Source: Sphingobium sp. V4 (GTDB lineage Bacteria > Pseudomonadota > Alphaproteobacteria > Sphingomonadales > Sphingomonadaceae). From it: a stretch of DNA of 64,000 nt. The position numbers were made by a program, and so were the translations under genes. Under the pieces are notes generated by a model. The model was given only the letters and a program-made list of their open reading frames with translations, made no database searches and was not told the DNA's origin. This document shows, in pieces, positions 55,271 to 63,783 of the stretch; within the stretch, counting starts at the first letter, position 1; each line of letters begins with the position of its first letter. Where the stretch lies: the NCBI RefSeq assembly GCF_029590555.1, contig NZ_CP081001.1, forward strand, positions 1,860,001 to 1,924,000, written 5' to 3'.

Positions 55271-55362
55271 GTCCGCGCCGGACACGAGGGTGAATGGCCG
55301 GTTAGGCAAGTCCCACAGTCGGACATATGTCCCATAGCAGGACAGGCTGTCCCGAAACGGAC
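55271..55362. repeat. Array of GTCC..GGAC inverted repeats
   Basis: Four GTCC..GGAC palindromes: GTCC-GCGCC-GGAC (55271-55283), GTCC-CACAGTC-GGAC (55310-55324), GTCC-CATAGCA-GGAC (55329-55343) and GTCC-CGAAAC-GGAC (55349-55362). The last three recur every 19-20 bp, about two helical turns, and the junctions form GGACATATGTCC and GGACAGGCTGTCC. The array lies 50 bp upstream of the small membrane protein gene. It looks like a multi-site operator. Confidence 0.6.
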
Positions 55363-55413
55363 CGGCATCCAATGACGCTGGCTTTACCGTCCGTGCCATG
55401 GCAAGGACGGCCC

Positions 55414-55587
55414 ATGAGCAAGGGCAGGCATCATCCCACCGGCGCGGGCGCGATCATCGCGCTGCTGATCCTGGGCGGCGCGATCGGCGGCGGCATGTTG
55501 GGGCAGCCGAGCATCGGCCTGCTGGCGGGCGCGGCTGCGGGCGTGCTGATCGCGCTCCTCCTCTACCTGCGCGAACGCGGCAAATAA
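55414..55587 (+). CDS. Small two-helix membrane protein
   Basis: A 57-residue protein: MSKGRHHPTGAG, then two Gly/Ala/Leu-rich transmembrane segments (IIALLILGGAIGGGMLG and IGLLAGAAAGVLIALLLYL) and a basic end RERGK. AAGGA lies 7 nt before the ATG at 55414. The open frame extends to 55327, but that part covers the inverted-repeat array. Function unknown. Confidence 0.7.
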   Translation: MSKGRHHPTGAGAIIALLILGGAIGGGMLGQPSIGLLAGAAAGVLIALLLYLRERGK

Positions 55588-55647
55588 GCGCGAAGCGAGG
55601 CGCCATCCGCCTTGCCCGTCGAACGGCGCCCGCATAGATATGGGCGC

Positions 55648-56973
55648 ATGAACAAGCACATCATCGTCCTGCCGCTCATTGCCCTGGCCCTGGCCGGAGG
55701 CGCCTTCCTCTACCTTGCGCAGGGCGACACCGCGCGCCTGCCCGCTGGCGCCGATACCGGCCGGGAACCGGCATTCACCAGCCCGCGCAGCGAGATGCTG
55801 CCCACGATCAACATCGCCGAGGTGAAGCCGTGGCAGGGCGAGGCCAGGCCGGTGGCGGCCAAGGGGCTGGCCGTTGCGCGCTTCGCCGATGGCCTTGCGC
55901 ATCCGCGCTCGCTGCTGCGGCTGCCCAATGGCGACATTCTGGTCGCCGAAACCAACAGTCCGCCCCGCCCCAAGGACGGCATCGTCCAGCGGGTGATGAA
56001 CTACCTCATGAACAAGGCGGGCGCGGGCGTGCCCTCGGCCAATCGCATCACCCTGCTGCGCGACGTCGATGGCGATGGCCATGCGGAAACCAGGACGGCC
56101 TTCCTTACCGGCCTCCATTCGCCCTATGGCATGGCGCTGCTGGGCGACACCCTCTACGTCGCCAACACCGATGCGGTGATGGCTTTCCCCTACAAGGAAG
56201 GCGACACGAAGATCACGGCCAAGGGCCGCAAGATCATCGACCTGCCCGCGCAGGCGCCCAACCAGCACTGGACAAAGAGCCTGGTGGCCGGTCGCAACGG
56301 CCTGCTCTATGTCGGCATCGGCTCCAACAGCAATATCGGCGAGAATGGCCTGGAAACGGAGCGGAACCGCGCCCTGGTGATGGAGGTCAATCCCAGGACC
56401 GGGTACAAGCGCACCTTCGCTTCGGGCCTGCGCAATCCGGTCGGCCTGGCGTTCGAGCCCAAGAGCGGCGCGCTGTGGGGCGTGGTCAATGAACGTGACA
56501 TGCTGGGTAGCGATCTGGTCCCCGATTATCTCACCCGCATCGAATTCGGCGCCTTCTATGGCTGGCCCTGGAATTACTGGGGCGGCTATGAGGATCGCCG
56601 CGTCCAGCCGCAGCGCCCGGAAATCCGCGAATATACCAAGCGTCCCGATTATGCGCTGGGCAACCATGTCGCGCCGCTGGGCCTGACCTTCGCCGACAAG
56701 GTGCAACTGGGCGCGCCCTATACCGATGGCGCCTTCGTCGGCCTGCACGGCAGCTGGAACCGCAAGCCCGCCGCCGGTTACAAGGTCGTGTTCGTTGGCT
56801 TTGCCGATGGCGAGGCAGGCAAGGCCAAGCCGGTGGACGTGCTGACCGGCTTCCTCGACAAGGATGGCGCGGCCCAGGGACGCCCGGTCGACGTCACCGC
56901 CGACGCGAAGGGCGCGCTGCTGGTCAGCGACGACGTCGGCGGCGTGATCTGGCGCGTGACGAAGGCGAAGTAA
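55648..56973 (+). CDS. PQQ-dependent sugar (sorbosone-type) dehydrogenase, membrane-anchored
   Basis: A 441-residue glucose/sorbosone dehydrogenase-family beta-propeller. A signal anchor (IIVLPLIALALAGGAFLYLA) is followed by FADGLAHPRSLLRLPNGDILVAETN, TGLHSPYGMALLGDTLYVANTDAV, LYVGIGSNSNIGENGLETERNRA, ASGLRNPVGLAFEP and FVGLHGSWNRKPAAGYKVVFV. Predicted periplasmic oxidation of an aldose using PQQ. No PQQ biosynthesis genes are present in the window. Substrate unknown. Confidence 0.88.
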   Translation: MNKHIIVLPLIALALAGGAFLYLAQGDTARLPAGADTGREPAFTSPRSEMLPTINIAEVKPWQGEARPVAAKGLAVARFADGLAHPRSLLRLPNGDILVAETNSPPRPKDGIVQRVMNYLMNKAGAGVPSANRITLLRDVDGDGHAETRTAFLTGLHSPYGMALLGDTLYVANTDAVMAFPYKEGDTKITAKGRKIIDLPAQAPNQHWTKSLVAGRNGLLYVGIGSNSNIGENGLETERNRALVMEVNPRTGYKRTFASGLRNPVGLAFEPKSGALWGVVNERDMLGSDLVPDYLTRIEFGAFYGWPWNYWGGYEDRRVQPQRPEIREYTKRPDYALGNHVAPLGLTFADKVQLGAPYTDGAFVGLHGSWNRKPAAGYKVVFVGFADGEAGKAKPVDVLTGFLDKDGAAQGRPVDVTADAKGALLVSDDVGGVIWRVTKAK

Positions 56974-56984
56974 GGTCGATCGCA

Positions 56985-57040
56985 TCCGTTCGTTCGAGCG
57001 CGTCGGGCCGCATTTCCCGGCTTCGCTCGACACGAACGGA
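56985..57040. repeat. Long inverted repeat / bidirectional terminator
   Basis: Left arm TCCGTTCGTTCGAGCG (56985-57000) pairs with the right arm at 57024-57040 with one mismatch and one bulge, around a 23-nt loop that itself contains short GC pairs. It fills the gap between two convergent genes. The arm TCCGTTCG recurs at 45017 and 58977. Confidence 0.65.
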
Positions 57041-57044
57041 AATG

Positions 57045-57863
57045 TCAGATCGTCACCCCATTCCGTCCGGCCAGCTCGACCACATATTGCCAGGCGACAC
57101 GGCCCGACCGGCTGCCGCGCTGGGTCGCCCACTGGATCGCCTCCAGCCGGTCGAAATCGAGGCCCAGCCTGCCCGCATAGCCGCTGACGATCGCAACATA
57201 GGCATCCTGGTCGATCGCATGGAAGCCGAGGCTGAGGCCGAACCGGTCCGACAGCGCCATCTTGTCATCCACCACGTCGCGCGGATTGACCGGGTCGTCC
57301 TGCTCCGACAGGTGGCGCGGTACGATATGGCGCCGGTTCGAGGTCACATAGAGCCGCACATTGGCCGGCCGCGCCGCCGTCCCGCCCTGCAACAGCGATC
57401 GCAATGCCCGCGCATCGCCCACCCCCTGCTCGTCAAAGCCCAGATCGTCGAGGAACAGAATGAACGGCCGCGTCGTGCCGCGCAGCAGCGAGAAAAGCCG
57501 CGGCAGGCTGGCCAGCTCGTCGATCGCGCATTGCAGCAGCGCGACATCCTGCCCATCCGCCTGCAACCGGCCGACAACCGCCGCCACCACCGCCGACTTG
57601 CCGGTCCCCCGCGCGCCCCACAGCAGCACATCATGCGCGGCATGGCCGGCGGCGTGGCGGCGGGTATTTTCCAGCAGCGACCCCTTCTGCGCATCGATCC
57701 CGCTCAGCAGGTCGAATTCCACCGGCGCGAACGCTTCCACCGCATGGATCGCATGGCCGTCCCAGACATAGGCGGGCGCTGTCGCGAGATCGGCGGAAAG
57801 AGGCGGCGGCGGCGCGAGCCGTTCCAGCGCCTCGGCAATGCGGGTCAGAAGTGCGTCGGTCAT
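57045..57863 (-). CDS. DUF815-family P-loop ATPase
   Basis: AAA-type ATPase of 272 residues. Walker A is GARGTGKS (about 83-90) and Walker B is FILFLDDLGFDEQG. It also shows NVRLYVTSNRRHIVPR (sensor 1) and a characteristic SGRVAWQYVVELAGR C-terminus. The DUF815 family is widespread with no settled function. It is divergent from tsaC/Sua5 with about 107 bp between starts. Confidence 0.9.
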   Translation of the reverse strand: MTDALLTRIAEALERLAPPPPLSADLATAPAYVWDGHAIHAVEAFAPVEFDLLSGIDAQKGSLLENTRRHAAGHAAHDVLLWGARGTGKSAVVAAVVGRLQADGQDVALLQCAIDELASLPRLFSLLRGTTRPFILFLDDLGFDEQGVGDARALRSLLQGGTAARPANVRLYVTSNRRHIVPRHLSEQDDPVNPRDVVDDKMALSDRFGLSLGFHAIDQDAYVAIVSGYAGRLGLDFDRLEAIQWATQRGSRSGRVAWQYVVELAGRNGVTI

Positions 57864-57970
57864 GACGCGGGCTTAATCGGCGATCCCCGCAGCGGCAAGC
57901 GGCGGCTATGTCATTCTCCTGTCGCAATGGCCTTTTACTCGCCTGAATCGGGGACTATATCGCGGGGACC

Positions 57971-58927
57971 GTGACCATCGCCAATCCAGCCTATTCCACC
58001 CGATCCTGCCGCTATGGCGCAGAATCGCTGCGCGAAGCGGCGCTGCTCATCCGCGCCGGCGAGCCTGTCGCCGTGCCAACCGAAACCGTCTATGGCCTCG
58101 CCGCCGATGCGACCGACAGCCATGCGGTCGCCGCGATCTACAGCGCCAAGGGGCGGCCCAGCTTCAATCCGCTGATCGTTCATGTCGCCGATATCGCCAT
58201 GGCACGCGCGCTGGCGGACTTCTCCCCCGTGGCGGAGCGGCTGGCCGAGCGTTTCTGGCCCGGCCCGCTCACCCTGGTGCTGCCCGTCCGCGCCGACACC
58301 GGCCTGTCGCCGCTCGTCACCGCCGGCCTGCCCACGGTCGCGCTGCGCCTGCCCGCCCATCCGGCGATGCGCGCGCTGATCCGCGAGAGCGGCCGCCCGC
58401 TGGCAGCGCCTTCGGCCAACCGCAGCGGGTCGATCAGTCCGACGCGCGCCGAGCATGTGCTCGCCAGCCTCAACGGCAAGGTGCGGATGATCCTGGATGA
58501 GGGGCCGACGAGCGAGGGACTGGAATCGACCATCGCCGCGCCGGAAACCGAGCGTGTCCGGCTGCTGCGCCCCGGCCCTATCACCGCCGCCATGCTGGAG
58601 GAGGCGACCGGCCTGCCCGTAACGAGCGCCAAGGGCGACGCCAAGATCGAGGCACCCGGCCAGCTCGAAAGCCATTATGCGCCATCCAAGCCGGTACGGC
58701 TGGACGCGCTGCGGGCCGAGGCCGACGAATATCTGATCGGTTTCGGCCTGATGCCCTGCAACATCAACCTCAGCCCCGAAGCGGACCTGCGCGAAGCGGG
58801 CGCGGCCCTGTTCGCCGCCCTCCACATCGCCGACGCCAGCGCGGCGGCCCGCATCGCCGTCGCGCCTATCCCGAGCGAGGGCATCGGGGCGGCCATCAAC
58901 GACCGATTGAAGCGCGCAGCGGCCTGA
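57971..58927 (+). CDS. sua5: L-threonylcarbamoyladenylate synthase, Sua5 type
   Basis: Makes threonylcarbamoyl-AMP for the t6A37 tRNA modification. The 318 residues comprise a YrdC domain (RAGEPVAVPTETVYGLAADAT, KGRPSFNPLIVHV, FWPGPLTLVLP, PLAAPSANRSGSISPT, DEGPTSEGLESTI, RPGPIT) and a C-terminal Sua5 domain after the linker APGQLESHYAPSKPV. GTG start at 57971 with a GGGGA upstream. Confidence 0.95.
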   Translation: MTIANPAYSTRSCRYGAESLREAALLIRAGEPVAVPTETVYGLAADATDSHAVAAIYSAKGRPSFNPLIVHVADIAMARALADFSPVAERLAERFWPGPLTLVLPVRADTGLSPLVTAGLPTVALRLPAHPAMRALIRESGRPLAAPSANRSGSISPTRAEHVLASLNGKVRMILDEGPTSEGLESTIAAPETERVRLLRPGPITAAMLEEATGLPVTSAKGDAKIEAPGQLESHYAPSKPVRLDALRAEADEYLIGFGLMPCNINLSPEADLREAGAALFAALHIADASAAARIAVAPIPSEGIGAAINDRLKRAAA

Positions 58928-59018
58928 ACGCCCGCGACCGTTTCTCCTACCCGCGCGGGACGGACGGCGTTGGCCATCCGTTCGTTTCGCGCGGGGGGAA
59001 GGCGGTCAGAACAACTGG

Positions 59019-59282
59019 TCAGTCACAATTGTCATACCCCGCCTCGCGGCACTGCCTGCGCCGCTCCTTGTCGGCCTTTTTGCGCTCGCGGCCCTCGCGC
59101 GCTTCCTGCTCGCGCATCTTGCGACCATAATTGCGGTCCGCTTCGTCCTGGCTGGTGGTGGTCCAGTCGACCACCTGCGCACCCGCGCGCACCGGCGCGG
59201 TCACGACGCTCGCCACCGTCCGCACGCAGCCAGGTAACGCCAGCAGGATCAGCGGCGTGGCCAGCAATAACGACTTCCTCAT
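59019..59282 (-). CDS. Small lipoprotein
   Basis: An 87-residue lipoprotein: MRKSLLLATPLILLALPGC with lipobox LPGC (Cys19). A short VASVVTAPVRAGAQVVDW segment follows, then a strongly charged helix (KMREQEAREGRERKKADKERRRQC) and a terminal Cys pair region. It resembles the small DUF-type lipoproteins seen in sphingomonads. Function unknown. Confidence 0.7.
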   Translation of the reverse strand: MRKSLLLATPLILLALPGCVRTVASVVTAPVRAGAQVVDWTTTSQDEADRNYGRKMREQEAREGRERKKADKERRRQCREAGYDNCD

Positions 59283-59483
59283 TTTCGTCCCCGACTAGTT
59301 GTTCCGGGCGTCCCTAACATGGTTCGGATGAACCGCCGACTAAGAACGCCGCAAAACTCGACTGCCCGTCCACATCGGACAGGAAGCCGACAACGCCCGT
59401 CAGTCTGGCGCGTCGTTGCCGGTGACGCCAGCCTCCACCGGCATGACGGAACATGGTCGTCAACGGAGCGTCGTCGCGGCGCC

Positions 59484-60017
59484 CTACCCCTCGATCCGTT
59501 GCGCGAAACCCTTGCGCAGCTTGGCCAGCTTGGGCGGGATCACGGCCATGCAGTAGGGGTTCTGGTCCCCGACCCGGTCCCAATATTTCTGGTGATAATC
59601 CTCGGCCGGATACCAGGGCGCGTCCGGCTCGATCGCGGTGACTATCGGGTCGGACTGATCCGCCTGCGCCCGCTCGATTCCCGCACGGGCCTCGGCCTCC
59701 TGCGTGGCCGAATGGGGGAAGATGGCCGACCGATACTGGGTGCCGATGTCGTTGCCCTGCCGGTTCAGCGTCGTCGGATTATGCGTCGCGAAGAAGATGT
59801 CGAGCAGGTCGGCATAACTGATAACCGAAGGATCATAGGTGATGCGGATCGCCTCTGCATGGCCGGTCGCGCCCGAACAGACCTGTTCATAGGTGGGGTC
59901 GGGCAATGTGCCACCGATATATCCGCTCTCCACCGCCTTCACGCCCCTGAGATTCTGATACACCGCTTCGGTGCACCAGAAGCATCCCCCGGCAAGTGTC
60001 GCGATTTCTTCGGCCAT
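59484..60017 (-). CDS. msrA: Peptide methionine sulfoxide reductase A
   Basis: Reduces methionine-S-sulfoxide. The 177 residues carry the catalytic [12 protein letters not shown] (Cys12), [23 protein letters not shown] and the C-terminal QKYWDR. AAGGA precedes the ATG by about 8 nt. Acts in the cytoplasm (no signal peptide). Confidence 0.97.
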   Translation of the reverse strand: MAEEIATLAGGCFWCTEAVYQNLRGVKAVESGYIGGTLPDPTYEQVCSGATGHAEAIRITYDPSVISYADLLDIFFATHNPTTLNRQGNDIGTQYRSAIFPHSATQEAEARAGIERAQADQSDPIVTAIEPDAPWYPAEDYHQKYWDRVGDQNPYCMAVIPPKLAKLRKGFAQRIEG

Positions 60018-60059
60018 TGGTCCATTCCTTGTCTGCGTGAGGCGCCCAGATAGGAAGGA

Positions 60060-61766
60060 TCAGGCCGCGGTTCCAGCCTCCTTCGCAGCCGCGTCCGCCT
60101 TGGCGCGCTCCTCTGCCACCAGTTCCTTGCGCGAAAGCTTGCCGACCAGCGTCTTGGGCAGGTTCAGCCGCACCTCCACCTCGCACACACGCTCATGCTT
60201 GCCGAGTTGGGGATTGAGCCATTCCTTGAGGCCCGGCCCGTCGATTTCCGCCGCCTCGTTCAGCGTTACGAAGGCCTTGGGCTGCTCGCCGCGATAGCGA
60301 TCGGGCACGCCGATCACCAGCGCCTCCTTGACCGCCGGATGATGGTAGAGAACCTGCTCCACCTGGCTGGGGAAGACCTTGAAGCCACCGACCGCGATCA
60401 TGTCCTTCAATCGGTCGACGATCTTCACATAGCCGTCCTCGTCGATGATGCCGACGTCGCCGGTGCGGATATAGTCGCCGATGAACACTTCGGCGTCGGC
60501 GTCGGGCCGGTTCCAATAGCCTTTCATGATCTGCGGCCCGGCGAAGAGCAGTTCGCCCGGCTCGCCTTCCGGCGGCGGCCTGGTCGGATCCTCGCGGTCG
60601 ACCAGCTTGACCCGCGTGCCCGGCACCGGCTGGCCCACCGTGCCGCTCTTGTTCAGCCCCTCATAGGGATTGGTGCAGACGATCGGACTGGTTTCGGTGA
60701 GGCCATAGCCTTCGATCAGCCGCGCACCGGTCGCCGTCTCGAACTTCTGCTTCAATTCCAGCGGCAGGGGGGCGCCGCCCGAAATACAGGCCCGCAGTGA
60801 CGAAAAATCGATGTTGCGGATCGCGGGATGGTCCAGCAGCGCCTGGAACATGGTCGGCACGCCGGGCAGCGAGGTCGCCTTGACCCGCTGCACCGCCGCC
60901 AGCACCTGCGCCGCGTCAAAGCGCGGCAGCATCACCATCTCGCCACCATTCACCACCGTGCGGTTGAGGGTGCAGGTATTGGCGAAGACATGGAAGAAGG
61001 GCAGCACCGCGATGATCCGGTCAGCCTCATGCTGGTGCGGGTCGATCGCCTGCGCCTGGCGGGCGTTGGCGGTCAGGTTCTGGTGGGTCAGCATCGCGCC
61101 CTTGGGCGTCCCGGTGGTGCCGCCAGTATATTGCAGCAGCGCGACGTCGTTCACCGGGTCGATCTCCGCCACGGCGCAGTCGCCCTTGTTGCCCATGAAC
61201 CGGTCGTAGCGGATCACCCGCGGATCATCCGGCAGGGGCGTGCATTCGCTCGCCTTGAACCAGCGGAACAGCAGCGACTTGACGGGGGAGAGCATCTCCG
61301 CGACCGTCCCGACGATCAGCGTTTCGAGCGTGCTGTGTTCCAGCACCTGCAGCGCGGTCGGCAGCAGCGCCGTGGCCGACAGGGTGAAGAGGATCCTGGT
61401 GCCGCTATCCTCGACCTGATGCTCCAGTTCGGCGGCGGTGTAGAGGGGCGAGAAATTGACGACGATCGCGCCGGCCATCAGCGCGCCATAATAAGCCGCG
61501 ACATAATGGGGGGTGTTGGGCAGGTAGAGACCGACCCGATCGCCCTTCTTCACGCCCATCGCCTGCAATCCGCAGGCCACGCGCCTGATCTGGTCGAACA
61601 TCTCGCCATAGCTGAACTTGCGGCCCATGAAATCGATCATATGGGCCTGCGGATGCGCCATGGCGCTGTCCGTCACCATCTGCCCCATCGACAGCGGGGG
61701 GAAGGTCTGGTCCCAGCGGGTGGGATGACGATATCGGTCCTTCAGGATCTGTTCTAGGCTCTCCAT
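60060..61766 (-). CDS. Long-chain fatty-acid-CoA ligase
   Basis: AMP-forming acyl-CoA synthetase of 568 residues. The AMP-binding motif is LLQYTGGTTGTPKGAMLTHQN (about 220-240), followed by LIEGYGLTETSPIV, GDYIRTGDVGIIDEDGYVKIVDRLKDMI and the C-terminal Lys in LPKTLVGKLSRKEL. The ATG at 61766 is chosen over a longer frame to 61802. FadD-like; the preferred chain length is not known. Confidence 0.93.
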   Translation of the reverse strand: MESLEQILKDRYRHPTRWDQTFPPLSMGQMVTDSAMAHPQAHMIDFMGRKFSYGEMFDQIRRVACGLQAMGVKKGDRVGLYLPNTPHYVAAYYGALMAGAIVVNFSPLYTAAELEHQVEDSGTRILFTLSATALLPTALQVLEHSTLETLIVGTVAEMLSPVKSLLFRWFKASECTPLPDDPRVIRYDRFMGNKGDCAVAEIDPVNDVALLQYTGGTTGTPKGAMLTHQNLTANARQAQAIDPHQHEADRIIAVLPFFHVFANTCTLNRTVVNGGEMVMLPRFDAAQVLAAVQRVKATSLPGVPTMFQALLDHPAIRNIDFSSLRACISGGAPLPLELKQKFETATGARLIEGYGLTETSPIVCTNPYEGLNKSGTVGQPVPGTRVKLVDREDPTRPPPEGEPGELLFAGPQIMKGYWNRPDADAEVFIGDYIRTGDVGIIDEDGYVKIVDRLKDMIAVGGFKVFPSQVEQVLYHHPAVKEALVIGVPDRYRGEQPKAFVTLNEAAEIDGPGLKEWLNPQLGKHERVCEVEVRLNLPKTLVGKLSRKELVAEERAKADAAAKEAGTAA

Positions 61767-61816
61767 GGCCCGAAGTGTATGGCGATCATTTACTTTACGC
61801 AAGCGTCAACCAAACG

Positions 61817-61852
61817 AAAAAGGGCCGCACCGAAAGCCGGCGCAGCCCCTGG
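61817..61852 (-). terminator. Terminator after trcR
   Basis: Imperfect GC hairpin (GGGCCGCACC...GGCGCAGCCCC) preceded on the + strand by A5, giving U5 on the minus transcript. Confidence 0.6.
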
Positions 61853-61904
61853 AATTTCGCGTGTCGCCGGCGGCTGCGATGCCGCCGCCGGTGACGCTAC
61901 GGCT

Positions 61905-62603
61905 TCACGCCGCGCCCTTGCTGCCGCTGAACGGATCGAGGATCGCGGCCGCGCCGGAAATCAGCTCGGACTCGCTCCTGAGCGCTTCCTCGGCGCGGCG
62001 GGCGGCGTCCTGGCGTTCGCGGCGCAGTTCCTCGATCAGCGCCTCGCGGTCGCCGTCCAGGCGCGAATCGGTGGGGGCCTCGATGCCCGCCTTCTTCGCG
62101 GCCTTGGTCACGAGCGAGTCCAGTTCGCGCTGCGAACACAGGCCCAGCGTCACCGGATCCTTGGGCACGATGTTGCTGATGTTCCAGTGGGTCCGGTCGC
62201 GGATCGCCGCGATGGTCGTGCGGGTGGTGCCGATCAGCTTGCCGATCGCGCCGTCCGAAATCTCCGGATGGTTGCGCAGGATCCAGGCGATGCCGTCCGG
62301 CTTGTCCTGGCGCTTGCTGACCGGGGTGTAGCGCGGCCCCTTGGTGCGGCGGACCGGCTCCGGCCCCTTCAGCATCTTGAGCTTGTAGTCGGGGTTGCTT
62401 TCGCCCTTGTGGATCTCCTCCATGGTGATCTCATGGGCGCGCACCGGATCACGGCCGGTATATTTGATGCTGGCGGTATCGTCGGCGATCGCTTGCACTT
62501 CGAGGATATGAAGCCCGCAGAATTCGGCGATCTGGTCGAAGCTCAGAGCGCTGTTGTCGACCAGCCAGCTGGCGGTCGCATGGGGCATGAGAGGCTGGGA
62601 CAC
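61905..62603 (-). CDS. trcR: TrcR / DUF1013 cell-cycle transcriptional regulator
   Basis: A 232-residue protein of the alphaproteobacteria-specific DUF1013 family, which includes TrcR. It shows MPHATASWLVDNSALSFDQIAEFCGLHILEVQAIAD at the N-terminus, PRYTPVSKRQDKPDGIAWILRNHPEISDGAIGKLIGTTRTTIAAIRDRTHW (a helix-turn-helix), and a charged C-terminal coiled coil. GTG start at 62603 with GGAG upstream; an ATG at 62588 is an alternative. A likely DNA-binding protein; its targets are not known here. Confidence 0.92.
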   Translation of the reverse strand: MSQPLMPHATASWLVDNSALSFDQIAEFCGLHILEVQAIADDTASIKYTGRDPVRAHEITMEEIHKGESNPDYKLKMLKGPEPVRRTKGPRYTPVSKRQDKPDGIAWILRNHPEISDGAIGKLIGTTRTTIAAIRDRTHWNISNIVPKDPVTLGLCSQRELDSLVTKAAKKAGIEAPTDSRLDGDREALIEELRRERQDAARRAEEALRSESELISGAAAILDPFSGSKGAA

Positions 62604-62622
62604 GGGGTCATCTCCGGCACGT

Positions 62623-62655
62623 AAAAACGATAAGGGCCGCCCAATCAGGGCGGCC
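62623..62655 (-). terminator. Terminator of the glycosyltransferase gene
   Basis: 7-bp perfect stem GGCCGCC/GGCGGCC (62635-62641 with 62649-62655) with a 7-nt loop; the minus transcript continues into a U-rich stretch (TTATCGTTTTTAC). Confidence 0.75.
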
Positions 62656-62717
62656 GCGACGGGTCAGAGATAGTCCATCCCGGCCCCTGCGGCAAGGAAA
62701 TCCGGCAGGGAAAAGCG

Positions 62718-63746
62718 TCAGGCGGCGCTTTCTATGGCCTCCGGGTCGATTTCATGCAGGCCGGACAGGAATTCCCGCGCGCTGCGCTCCCAGCTGAAGC
62801 TGCGGCCATAGGCGGCGCATGTCCGCCGGTCGCGCGTCAGCGCCCCGGCGATGGCCTGCCCCAGATTCTCCGACAGCGACCCGGTTTCCGGCGTGACGAT
62901 GTCTATCGGCCCGGTCACCGGATAGGCCGCGACCGGCGTGCCGCAGGCCAGCGCCTCAATCATCACCAGCCCGAACGTATCGGTGCGGCTGGGAAAGACG
63001 AAGACGTCCGCTCCGGCATAGGCGCCCGCCAGATCCCGGCCGAACATCGCCCCCAGGAAGCGCGCCTGCAGCCAGGCCCGCTCCAGCGCCACGCGCGCCG
63101 GACCGTCGCCCACCACCACCTTGGTGCCCTCATGGTCGGTCGCCAGGAAGGCCTCCAGATTCTTCTCCACCGCGACGCGCCCGACATAGAGCATGATCGG
63201 GCGCGGCAGGCCGGCGAACAGGTCCGGCGGGGGCGCATCGGGGGTGAAGGCGGCCAGGTCCACGCCCCGGCCCCAAGGGCGCACATTGGCGACGCCATGA
63301 GCGCGAAGCTGCTCGCGCACCGATCGGGTCGATACCAGCACCGCCTGCGCCGGCCCGTGGAACCAGCGGATATAGCGCCAGAACCAGGCGGCGGGCAGGC
63401 CGGTGCGCTGCGCCACATAATCGGGGAAATGGGTGTGATAGGCAGTGGTGAACGGCAATCCGCCGCGCAGGCACCAGCGTCGTGCCGCCAGGCACAGCGG
63501 CCCTTCCGTCGCCAGATGCACCGCGTCCGGCCGGAAGGCGGCGATCGCCTGCCCCACCACGCCGGAGCGGACCAGAGCCAGCCTGATCTCGGGATAGGTC
63601 GGGCAGGGAATGGAGCCATAGAGATCGGGCGAGATCACCTTGACCACATGGCCCATCCGCTCCAACTCGGCCTGGATCGTCTGCAAGGTCCGCACCACGC
63701 CGTTGACCTGCGGGCTCCAGGCATCTGTGACGATCGCTATACGCAT
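62718..63746 (-). CDS. Glycosyltransferase family 4 protein, mannosyltransferase-like
   Basis: A 342-residue GT-B fold enzyme. N-terminal TDAWSPQVNGVVRTLQTI and AYHTHFPDYVAQRTGLP, GRGVDLAAFTP, VGRVAVEKNLEAFL and the C-terminal nucleotide-sugar motif FPSRTDTFGLVMIEALACGTPVAAYPVTGP are typical of MgtA/alpha-mannosyltransferase-like GT4 proteins that make glycolipids. Next upstream on the same strand is a metallophosphoesterase, a common pairing in alphaproteobacteria. Confidence 0.9.
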   Translation of the reverse strand: MRIAIVTDAWSPQVNGVVRTLQTIQAELERMGHVVKVISPDLYGSIPCPTYPEIRLALVRSGVVGQAIAAFRPDAVHLATEGPLCLAARRWCLRGGLPFTTAYHTHFPDYVAQRTGLPAAWFWRYIRWFHGPAQAVLVSTRSVREQLRAHGVANVRPWGRGVDLAAFTPDAPPPDLFAGLPRPIMLYVGRVAVEKNLEAFLATDHEGTKVVVGDGPARVALERAWLQARFLGAMFGRDLAGAYAGADVFVFPSRTDTFGLVMIEALACGTPVAAYPVTGPIDIVTPETGSLSENLGQAIAGALTRDRRTCAAYGRSFSWERSAREFLSGLHEIDPEAIESAA

Positions 63747-63783
63747 GGGAATTGCCCTTCACTCATGGCTTGGTGCCGCTGCG

